NCBI GenBank assembly: GCA_049587715.1 | Contig: JBAVEL010000021.1 | Span: forward strand, 1-5,001 | Direction of reading: 5' to 3' | Length of the DNA stretch: 5,001 nucleotides | Origin: JBAVEL01 sp049587715 | GTDB taxonomy: Bacteria; Bacteroidota; Ignavibacteria; UBA10030; UBA6906 | In this document: piece by piece, positions 1-5,001 of the stretch | Layout: the number at the start of each line of letters is the position of its first letter | Position numbering within the stretch: position 1 is the first letter of the stretch | Notes under the pieces: generated by a model | What the model saw: the letters and a program-made list of their open reading frames with translations, nothing else | The model's database searches: none | What the model was told of the DNA's origin: nothing | Translations under genes and position numbers: made by a program

Positions 1-1
1 C

Positions 2-487
2 GGCATCGCCGCGAGCAGGCGCACCCCGTTCGTGGTGGCCGCCGTGGCACAGGCCCGCCTGCAGGGAGCGCGCACCATCTACGTGACGACAAACCCGCGG
101 AGCCAGTTCAACCTGGAGGTGGATGTGGCCATCTGTCCCGAGGTGGGCCCCGAGGTCCTGACCGGGTCCACCCGGATGAAATCCGGCACCGCCCAGAAGA
201 TGGTGCTGAACATGCTGACCACTACGGCCATGGTGCGCCTGGGGAAGGTCTATGAGAACCTGATGGTGGACCTCCGGCAGACGAGCGGCAAACTGGCCGA
301 GCGCGCCAGGAGCATTCTCATGGCGGCGGGCGGGGTGGGGTATCAGGAAGCGGCGGAGGCCCTGGATGCGGCGGACGGGGAGGTGAAGACGGCACTGGTG
401 ATGCTCCGGCGCGGTGTGGACGGGCGTACGGCACGGCGCCTGCTTGCAGAGCACGAGGGATTCGTGCGCGGCGCCCTGAACGGCTGA
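2..487 (+). CDS. murQ: N-acetylmuramic acid 6-phosphate etherase, C-terminal part (5' end outside the window)
   Basis: MurQ cleaves the D-lactyl ether of N-acetylmuramic acid 6-phosphate to give GlcNAc 6-phosphate and lactate, a cytoplasmic step of peptidoglycan recycling. The frame is open from the left edge. The first visible residues, GIAASRRTP, match the family's GIAASGRTP segment of the SIS (sugar isomerase) domain, so about 161 residues of a roughly 300-residue protein are present. Visible residues 49-66 (bases 146-199) read GPEVLTGSTRMKSGTAQK, the glucokinase-regulator/MurQ signature, followed by LNMLTT and a NLMVD segment. The last ~45 residues (AAEALDAADGEVKTALVM onward) form the small helical UBA-like tail usual in MurQ. 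The two catalytic glutamates known from the family lie in the missing N-terminal half and cannot be checked. It ends in TGA four bases before mfd, so the two genes are probably co-transcribed. The identification is secure. Confidence 0.95.
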   Translation, partial: GIAASRRTPFVVAAVAQARLQGARTIYVTTNPRSQFNLEVDVAICPEVGPEVLTGSTRMKSGTAQKMVLNMLTTTAMVRLGKVYENLMVDLRQTSGKLAERARSILMAAGGVGYQEAAEALDAADGEVKTALVMLRRGVDGRTARRLLAEHEGFVRGALNG

Positions 488-491
488 GCGC

Positions 492-3400
492 GTGGACTCC
501 GCCCTCGTGGATCTCGTCGAGCGGTGCTCCCGCTCCGCCCCCTTCCGGGACCTTCTCGGCCGGAGTGAGGGGGCCGGAGCGGGGACGCGGCTCCGCTTCG
601 GGGGAGTCTGCGGATCGGCCCGGGCCCTCCTGGTGGCCGCCCTCGAGCAGAACCTCCCGCGGCAGATCATCGTGGTTCTGAGCGACCGGGGGGAGTGCGC
701 GCGCACCGAAGAGGATATGCGCCGGTTCGCGCCCGACCGCCCGGTGCGGGTTTATCACGCCGAAGAAGGGGGCCGCACGGGCGATCCTGCCGCCGAGGAT
801 GCCGATGCGCTCCGGGCCATGCTTCAGGAGGTCCCGCCGGTGGTGCTGGTGACGCCTGAGGCGCTCCTCCGCCCCCTTCCCGCACCGGCGCTCCTCGCCG
901 AACACATCCATGTTGTGGATGCGGGAGACCACCTTCCCATGGAGCTTCTTCTGGGGCGGCTCCAGGGATCGGCCTTCGAGAGAAAGGAGTTTGTCGAGCG
1001 GCGCGGGGAGATGGCGGTGCGGGGGGGGATCCTGGATGTGTTTCCCTTCGCCGGGGAGCATCCGGTGCGGATGGAGTTCAACGGGGATGAGGTGGAGAGC
1101 ATCCGGGAATTCGATCCCTCCACCCAGCGCTCCCTTCGTCCCCTGCTCCGGGCGTCCATCGCGGCGGACCCCCGCAGCATCCGCATCCCGGCCGGGGGGG
1201 CAGCCGCGCTGGCGGACTACGTCACCCCCGATGCGCTGGTGCTGCGCGTGGAGCCCGAGCTGGCCGGGCGGCCTCTCGAGGAGGGAGGATCCCGGGCGGA
1301 AGATCTGGAGCGGGCGCTCCGGAGGTGGGCGTGCGTGGAGCTCCGGGCTTCGGCGGGACGGCCGGGGGATCCCGCCCTGGACACGGTTCCCCAGCCGGCA
1401 TACAACGGGAGCGTGCGCCATCTGCGGGAGGACATCCGGGAGCTCGGCGCGCGCGGCACGACCGTCATCATCGCCTGCGACAGCCATACCGAGCAGGCCC
1501 GCCTGGAGGAGCTTCTTGCGGGGGAGGAGGGCGCGGAACGGGGAGCCGTCTTCACCACGCCCTCCCTGCATGCGGGCTTCGTCTCCGGTTTGCTGGCAAC
1601 GGCCGTCCTTACCGAGCATCAGATCTTCAACCGGGAGCGGCGGAACAGGAGGCGCCCCCGCCCGGGGAGAGGCGGACTCTCCAGGCGGGACGTTTCCCGG
1701 CTGACCCGGGGGGACTTCGTGGTCCACCAGGACTACGGCATCGGCACCTACGACGGCCTGACCCGTATCCGGCTTCCCGCGGGGGAGCAGGAGGTGCTCC
1801 GGCTCCTCTATGCGGAGAAGGATGTCCTGTACGTGAACATCGCGTACCTGGGCAAGGTGCAGAAGTTCTCCTCGCGGGAGGGCCACATCCCCAGGCTGAC
1901 CCGTCTGGGGCGTCCCGAATGGGAGCGGTTGAAGGAGCGCGCCCGGGGCCGCATCAAGGACATCGCCCGCGATCTGATCCGCCTCTACTCCCGGCGCCGG
2001 CAGTCGCCGGGCTTTGCCTTCGCCCCCGATGCCGTGTGGCAAAAGGAACTGGAGGCATCCTTCATGTATGAGGACACCTTCGATCAGGCCAAAGCCACGC
2101 GCGAGGTGAAGGAGGACATGGAGGCCCCCCATCCGATGGACCGCCTGATCTGCGGGGACGTGGGGTTCGGGAAGACCGAGGTGGCGGTGCGGGCCTCTTT
2201 CAAGGCGGTGCTGAGCGGAAAGCAGGTGGCCGTCCTGGTTCCCACCACGATCCTGGCGCTCCAGCATTATCAGACATTCACCGAACGGCTGGCACGCTAC
2301 GGGACCGCCATCGGGATGTTCTCGCGTCTGAAAACCCGGCGGGAGCAGGAGCACATCCTGCAGGAGGTCCGGGAGGGGCGGGTGGATGTCGTCATCGGCA
2401 CCCACCGGCTGCTGTCGGGGGATGTGCGGTTCCGCAACCTGGGGCTTCTCATCATCGACGAGGAACACCGCTTCGGGGTGGCCTCCAAGGAGAAGCTGCG
2501 GGCACTGCAGGCCTCCGTGGACACCCTCACGCTGACGGCCACCCCGATCCCCCGCACCCTCCATTTTTCCCTGCTGGGGGCCCGGGATCTCTCCCTGATC
2601 GCCACGCCCCCGCGCAACCGGCTCCCGATCCACACCGAAATGGCGGAGTACGACGAGCGGCTGATCCGGGAGGCGATTCTTCGCGAGGTGGATCGGGGCG
2701 GGCAGGTCTTCTTCGTGCACAGCCGCGTGACCGACATCGAAAGCGTGGCGGAGAAACTGCGGGGTCTGATGCCGGGCCTGCGCGTGGATGTGGCGCACGG
2801 GCAGATGAGGCCGCGCGACCTGGAGAACGCGATGCTCCGCTTTCTGGAACGCCGCGCCGACGTTCTGGTGTGCACGAAGATCATCGAGTCGGGGGTGGAC
2901 ATCCCCAGCGTAAACACGATGATCGTGAACAGGGCCGACCGGTTCGGAATGGCGGAGTTGTACCAGCTCCGGGGGAGAGTGGGCCGCTCGAACGTGCAGG
3001 CCTATGCATACCTGATCACGCCTCCCGCCGGCTCCATGCCCCGGGAGACCCTTCTGCGGCTCCAGGCCCTGGAGGAGTTCACCGAGCTGGGGTCCGGGTT
3101 TCATCTGGCGATGCGGGACCTGGAAACGCGGGGAGCGGGCAACCTGCTGGGTGCGGAGCAGACCGGGTTCATGGAGAGCATGGGTTTCGAGACATACAGC
3201 CGGATTCTGGACGAAGCAGTGGCGGAGCTGAAGCGGGAGGAATTCCCCGAGCTCTTTCCCGAGGCCGGCGCGCACCTCGGGAGGGAGCCGGTCACCGTGG
3301 AGCTTCACGTGAGCGCGCTGCTGCCGGAAAGCTATGTTCCGGGAGAGGCCGCCCGGCTGGATCTGTACAGAGCCCTTGCCGCGGTCCGATCGTCCGAACA

Positions 3401-3758
3401 ACTGGAGGAGGCGGCGGAGGAACTCCGGGACCGGTTCGGTCCGCTGCCCGAGGAAGCGGAGCATCTCCTGCAGGCGGTCCGCATCCGGCTGGCCTCGGAG
3501 CGAACGGGGTTCCGCAGGGTGGTCTCGGATCCCCGGAGGGTGGAGCTGCATCTTCCACCCGCAGGGGATGCCGCGTTCTACGAGTCCGGCGCTTTCCAGC
3601 GCCTCATGGAGCGGGTGGGAAAGCTCCGCACGGGAGGGGCGGCGCTCCGGACGGAAAACGGGGTGTTGAAGCTTCTGCTCCCGGTGAGCCCCCAGGCGAG
3701 CCCGCGCGAGATCCTCTCAAGCACACTCAAGACAATAGAAGCCCTCACCTCCCCCTGA
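492..3758 (+). CDS. mfd: Transcription-repair coupling factor Mfd
   Basis: Mfd is a cytoplasmic ATP-driven DNA translocase that removes RNA polymerase stalled at lesions and recruits UvrA for nucleotide excision repair. All modules are visible in the 1088 residues. The UvrB-like N-terminus has a degenerate, non-catalytic Walker A region (GVCGSARALL, about 38-47) and the UvrA-contact segment ERRGEMAVRGGILDVFP at 169-185. A basic linker (about 380-404) precedes the CarD-like RNA polymerase-interacting domain, opening with RGDFVVHQDYGIG at 406-418. The SF2 motor follows: Walker A GDVGFGKTE (555-563, Lys561), DEEH box (656-659), TATPIPR (682-688) leading into the translocation (TRG) region, KIIESGVDIP from 796 and QLRGRVGRS (825-833). 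The C-terminal TRCF/D7 domain spans about 936-1035. The length is slightly below the 1148 of E. coli. The GTG start is chosen because it lies four bases after the murQ stop and gives a normal N-terminus; no Shine-Dalgarno is seen, so translation is probably coupled to murQ. GTG at 507 is an alternative start. Confidence 0.97.
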   Translation: MDSALVDLVERCSRSAPFRDLLGRSEGAGAGTRLRFGGVCGSARALLVAALEQNLPRQIIVVLSDRGECARTEEDMRRFAPDRPVRVYHAEEGGRTGDPAAEDADALRAMLQEVPPVVLVTPEALLRPLPAPALLAEHIHVVDAGDHLPMELLLGRLQGSAFERKEFVERRGEMAVRGGILDVFPFAGEHPVRMEFNGDEVESIREFDPSTQRSLRPLLRASIAADPRSIRIPAGGAAALADYVTPDALVLRVEPELAGRPLEEGGSRAEDLERALRRWACVELRASAGRPGDPALDTVPQPAYNGSVRHLREDIRELGARGTTVIIACDSHTEQARLEELLAGEEGAERGAVFTTPSLHAGFVSGLLATAVLTEHQIFNRERRNRRRPRPGRGGLSRRDVSRLTRGDFVVHQDYGIGTYDGLTRIRLPAGEQEVLRLLYAEKDVLYVNIAYLGKVQKFSSREGHIPRLTRLGRPEWERLKERARGRIKDIARDLIRLYSRRRQSPGFAFAPDAVWQKELEASFMYEDTFDQAKATREVKEDMEAPHPMDRLICGDVGFGKTEVAVRASFKAVLSGKQVAVLVPTTILALQHYQTFTERLARYGTAIGMFSRLKTRREQEHILQEVREGRVDVVIGTHRLLSGDVRFRNLGLLIIDEEHRFGVASKEKLRALQASVDTLTLTATPIPRTLHFSLLGARDLSLIATPPRNRLPIHTEMAEYDERLIREAILREVDRGGQVFFVHSRVTDIESVAEKLRGLMPGLRVDVAHGQMRPRDLENAMLRFLERRADVLVCTKIIESGVDIPSVNTMIVNRADRFGMAELYQLRGRVGRSNVQAYAYLITPPAGSMPRETLLRLQALEEFTELGSGFHLAMRDLETRGAGNLLGAEQTGFMESMGFETYSRILDEAVAELKREEFPELFPEAGAHLGREPVTVELHVSALLPESYVPGEAARLDLYRALAAVRSSEQLEEAAEELRDRFGPLPEEAEHLLQAVRIRLASERTGFRRVVSDPRRVELHLPPAGDAAFYESGAFQRLMERVGKLRTGGAALRTENGVLKLLLPVSPQASPREILSSTLKTIEALTSP

Positions 3759-3789
3759 GCCGCCCGCCCGGGCGCGCGTTGAAAGACGG

Positions 3790-3825
3790 CGGTTCCCCCC
3801 ACCCTCCGAAGGGGGCGATGAACCG
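3790..3825 (+). terminator. Stem-loop after mfd, possible 3' end of the murQ-mfd transcript
   Basis: CGGTTC (3790-3795) pairs with GAACCG (3820-3825), and CCCCC (3796-3800) pairs with GGGGG (3811-3815). This gives an 11-bp stem interrupted by a four-base bulge (CGAT, 3816-3819), with a ten-base loop. An alternative inner hairpin, CCCT/AGGG at 3802-3813, is possible. It starts 31 bases after the mfd stop. No T-run follows directly (the next is at 3871), so it is not a canonical intrinsic terminator. It may be a 3'-end stabilising or Rho-associated structure, or it may be chance in GC-rich DNA. Confidence 0.35.
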
Positions 3826-3901
3826 GCCGACCAGTCTCGTGTGAATCCGTGGGGGGAGGATTATCCGCAGTTTTTTTTGATGTCCGCTCCCCGCGAAAAC
3901 G

Positions 3902-3937
3902 GGCTTGTTTCACGGTTTTTCGGCTTGACTTTCACGG
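3902..3937 (+). repeat. Near-perfect direct repeat overlapping the mraZ promoter -35
   Basis: GGCTTG followed by TTTCACGG occurs at 3902-3915 and again at 3922-3937, where two extra bases (AC) separate the halves. The GGCTTG parts are exactly 20 bp apart, about two helical turns, and the TTTCACGG parts are 22 bp apart. The second copy contains the -35 hexamer TTGACT. The layout would suit a dimeric regulator binding on one face of the helix, or a duplication during promoter evolution. No known binding motif is recognised. Confidence 0.5.
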
Positions 3938-3952
3938 GCGATTAGCTATCTT
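3925..3952 (+). promoter_or_regulatory. Sigma70-type promoter for the mraZ-rsmH (dcw) operon
   Basis: TTGACT at 3925-3930 matches five of six bases of the -35 consensus. TATCTT at 3947-3952 matches four of six of the -10 consensus, with a 16-base spacer. The site lies in the locally AT-richer part of the intergenic region, with T-runs upstream (3871-3878 and 3916-3920). It sits just before the putative MraZ boxes and about 75 bases ahead of the mraZ start. Transcription would start near 3958-3960. This is a motif match only, but its position at the head of a dcw cluster is where a promoter is expected. Confidence 0.6.
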
Positions 3953-3959
3953 TGGGTGC

Positions 3960-3985
3960 GTGGGAAAAAGGGGTGAAGAGTGGGG
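3960..3985 (+). promoter_or_regulatory. Putative MraZ operator: GTGGG boxes with 10-bp phasing
   Basis: GTGGGA at 3960-3965 and GTGGGG at 3980-3985 lie exactly 20 bp apart, with a degenerate G-rich copy (GGGGTG) at 3970-3975 between them. In E. coli and other bacteria MraZ is known to bind direct repeats of TGGGN separated by five bases upstream of its own gene, the same unit and period as here. The boxes begin at the predicted transcription start, so bound MraZ could block initiation. An extra TTGGG at 3952-3956 is off phase. The middle box is poor, so the operator is an inference. Confidence 0.55.
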
Positions 3986-4014
3986 GGTTCTCCCATTTCC
4001 GCCTCTTTCCCTCG

Positions 4015-4029
4015 AAGGGAGCGGACTTG
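4015..4029 (+). promoter_or_regulatory. Ribosome binding site that decides the mraZ TTG start
   Basis: AAGGGAG at 4015-4021 is a good Shine-Dalgarno sequence, five bases before TTG at 4027-4029. The same frame is open further upstream and has another TTG at 3952. That TTG overlaps the -10 element, lacks a Shine-Dalgarno, and would add a 25-residue extension with no counterpart in the family. Confidence 0.75.
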
Positions 4030-4473
4030 CCCTCTTTCAAGGGATCATACACCTATTCCGTGGACAGCAAGGGACGGGTCATCATACCCGCCCGGCTGAA
4101 GAAGGCCATGGCACCCGATGCCAACGAGACCTTCATCGTCACGCGGGGATATGAACGCTGTCTTTTCGCCTACCCCCAGAACGAGTGGGAGACGAGGGAG
4201 ACGCAGGTCCGCGACCTTCCCACCGCCGATCCCAGAAACCGCTTCTACATCCGCCTGCTCACGCAATGGATGACCGAGACCCAACTGGACTCGCAGGGCC
4301 GCATCACGCTGACCAAAGTGCTCCTCCAGTTCGCGGGCATTAAGGATGCCGTCCTGGTTCTGGGAGCCGTGGATCACATCGAGCTCTGGGATCCGGACGT
4401 CTACGAGGCCTACATCAAGGGGCAGCCCGAAAGCTACGAGGATGTGGCGGAGCAGATCTTTTCCAGGAAGTAG
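4027..4473 (+). CDS. mraZ: Transcriptional regulator MraZ
   Basis: MraZ is a small DNA-binding protein of the AbrB/SpoVT superfamily, the usual first gene of the dcw cluster, which binds its own promoter and regulates the cluster. Starting from TTG at 4027 the product is 148 residues, normal for the family, and begins with PSFKGSYTYSVDSKGR as in related MraZ proteins. Two swapped-hairpin domains are visible, each with the conserved DxxGR motif: Asp13-Arg17 in the first (followed by VIIPARL) and Asp88-Arg92 in the second. After the second motif the usual Leu-Pro is Leu-Thr (Thr96), a small deviation. The C-terminus contains DHIELWDP and ends in FSRK before TAG. A Shine-Dalgarno, boxes resembling the MraZ operator and a sigma70-type promoter lie upstream. 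rsmH follows closely, the standard order. The gene identity is secure; the start is chosen from the ribosome binding site and family length. Confidence 0.95.
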   Translation: MPSFKGSYTYSVDSKGRVIIPARLKKAMAPDANETFIVTRGYERCLFAYPQNEWETRETQVRDLPTADPRNRFYIRLLTQWMTETQLDSQGRITLTKVLLQFAGIKDAVLVLGAVDHIELWDPDVYEAYIKGQPESYEDVAEQIFSRK

Positions 4474-4490
4474 CGAACGACAGACGCACC

Positions 4491-5001
4491 ATCGCCACCG
4501 CGTATCACGTCCCCGCTCTCTGTGACGAGGTTGCCGGGCTCCTTCTGACCGACCCGGGAGGCCTGTACGTGGACGGGACGGTGGGGGGAGGCGGGCATGC
4601 GGCCGCCCTCTGCCGGCGCTCCGGCGGGGCATGCCGGCTTGTCTGCTTCGACATGGATGAGGAGGCGATCGCGGAGGCCGCCGGGCGGCTGGAGGGAGCA
4701 TGCCGCGCGTGCACGTTCGTGCACGCCAACATGCGGCACCTGGCACGCGAACTGGGCGCGCGGGGCATGGACCCGATCACGGGCCTTCTGCTGGATCTGG
4801 GCGTTTCGTTCCACCAGGTGGACGATCCGGGGCGGGGATTCTCCTACAGGTTCGACGCCCCCCTTGATGCCCGCATGGACCGCCGCTCGGGGCGCACCGC
4901 CGCGGATGTGGTGAACGGGATGAGCGAGGAGGCCCTGGAGGACATTGTGCGGATGTTCGGGGAGGAGCGGCACGCCCGGCGCATCGCCCGGCGCATCGTG
5001 C
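4491..5001 (+). CDS. rsmH: 16S rRNA (cytosine-1402-N4)-methyltransferase RsmH, N-terminal part (3' end outside the window)
   Basis: RsmH (MraW) transfers a methyl group from S-adenosylmethionine to N4 of C1402 in the 16S rRNA decoding centre. About 170 of some 300 residues are visible. The family N-terminus YHVPALCDEV begins at base 4503, followed by YVDGT and the SAM-binding loop GTVGGGGHA (residues 29-37 from base 4491). Next come the acidic strand end CFDMD (Asp54) and the RsmH signature from 102 to 130, beginning DLGVSFHQVDD and ending PLDARMD; Ser-Phe replaces the usual Ser-Ser. The frame runs cleanly to the right edge. The start is uncertain: no in-frame ATG, GTG or TTG precedes YHVPAL, and the first GTG (4569) would delete conserved residues. 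ATC at 4491, 17 bases after the mraZ stop, is given as the best guess, perhaps used by reinitiation, but a sequence error is equally possible. Identity is secure; the start coordinate is not. Confidence 0.88.
   Translation, partial: MATAYHVPALCDEVAGLLLTDPGGLYVDGTVGGGGHAAALCRRSGGACRLVCFDMDEEAIAEAAGRLEGACRACTFVHANMRHLARELGARGMDPITGLLLDLGVSFHQVDDPGRGFSYRFDAPLDARMDRRSGRTAADVVNGMSEEALEDIVRMFGEERHARRIARRIV
4701..4738. repeat. Strong inverted repeat inside rsmH
   Basis: GCGTGCACG (4707-4715) and CGTGCACGC (4718-4726) are perfect inverted copies separated by TT. They are flanked by TGCCGC (4701-4706) and GCGGCA (4733-4738), also complementary, with a six-base bulge CAACAT (4727-4732) on one side. 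Together they could form a 15-bp imperfect stem in DNA or mRNA. Each inner arm also contains the palindrome CGTGCACG. It lies within the coding sequence between the SAM loop and the DLGVS motif, and the reading frame stays intact. Confidence 0.6.

Noticed and set aside
1021..1028. Run of eight G in mfd as a possible frameshift site
   Set aside because: The protein reads straight through it within the conserved AVRGGILDVFP segment, so there is no sign of a disrupted or alternative frame.
318..3551. A 1077-codon open frame on the minus strand covering most of mfd
   Set aside because: It is antisense to a fully recognisable Mfd. Its translation is low-complexity Pro/Arg/Gly/His-rich with no family motif, as expected for a shadow frame of a GC-rich gene with strong third-position bias.
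3765..3774. Palindrome CGCCCGGGCG just after the mfd stop
   Set aside because: There is no loop and no T-run. Short GC palindromes of this kind are common in DNA of this composition.
2870..3844. A 324-codon plus-strand frame overlapping the mfd end and running into the intergenic region
   Set aside because: The composition is Gly/Arg/Ala/Pro-rich without recognisable motifs, and the overlapping mfd frame carries the conserved C-terminal domain. It is a shadow frame.
3981..3995. Small hairpin TGGG/CCCA in the mraZ leader
   Set aside because: The stem is only four base pairs and overlaps the better-explained G-rich box, so it is too weak to call an attenuator or riboswitch.
3952..4026. N-terminal extension of mraZ from TTG at 3952
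   Set aside because: That TTG overlaps the putative -10 and would lie upstream of the transcript start. It has no Shine-Dalgarno, and the extra 25 residues are foreign to the MraZ family, whereas TTG at 4027 has a good ribosome binding site.
4045..4973. Minus-strand open frames across mraZ and rsmH (4045-4746, 4434-4973)
   Set aside because: They are antisense to conserved genes, show no recognisable domains, and have the biased composition of shadow frames.

Overview
The window is a GC-rich stretch of a bacterial chromosome carrying four housekeeping genes, all on the + strand, in two transcription blocks. Block one is the 3' half of murQ (N-acetylmuramic acid 6-phosphate etherase, peptidoglycan recycling), followed four bases later by a complete mfd (transcription-repair coupling factor, 1088 codons). 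Block two starts after a 268-base intergenic region and is the head of a dcw (division and cell wall) cluster: mraZ (transcriptional regulator of the cluster) followed by rsmH/mraW (16S rRNA m4C1402 methyltransferase), which runs off the right edge.

The intergenic region 3759-4026 is richer in A+T in its second half than the genes and holds nearly all the regulatory signal. In order it contains an 11-bp interrupted stem-loop after mfd, a run of eight T, a near-perfect direct repeat with a two-helical-turn offset, a sigma70-type promoter (TTGACT, 16-base spacer, TATCTT), GTGGG-type boxes at 10-bp phasing like the known MraZ operator, and a Shine-Dalgarno sequence ahead of a TTG start for mraZ. 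This fits autoregulation of the dcw cluster by MraZ.

Organism: the high GC, a MraZ starting with a PSFKGSY-type N-terminus and ending with the DHIELWDP and SYEDVAEQ segments, and the MurQ-Mfd neighbourhood suggest a Gram-negative-type bacterium. From memory, this MraZ looks most like those of Ignavibacteria/Chlorobi and relatives (FCB group), possibly an uncultured GC-rich lineage. This is a weak inference.

No mobile element, CRISPR array, RNA gene or unknown system is visible. The points most worth a second look are the absence of any ATG, GTG or TTG start in frame for rsmH, the organised regulatory region before mraZ, and a strong inverted repeat inside rsmH.
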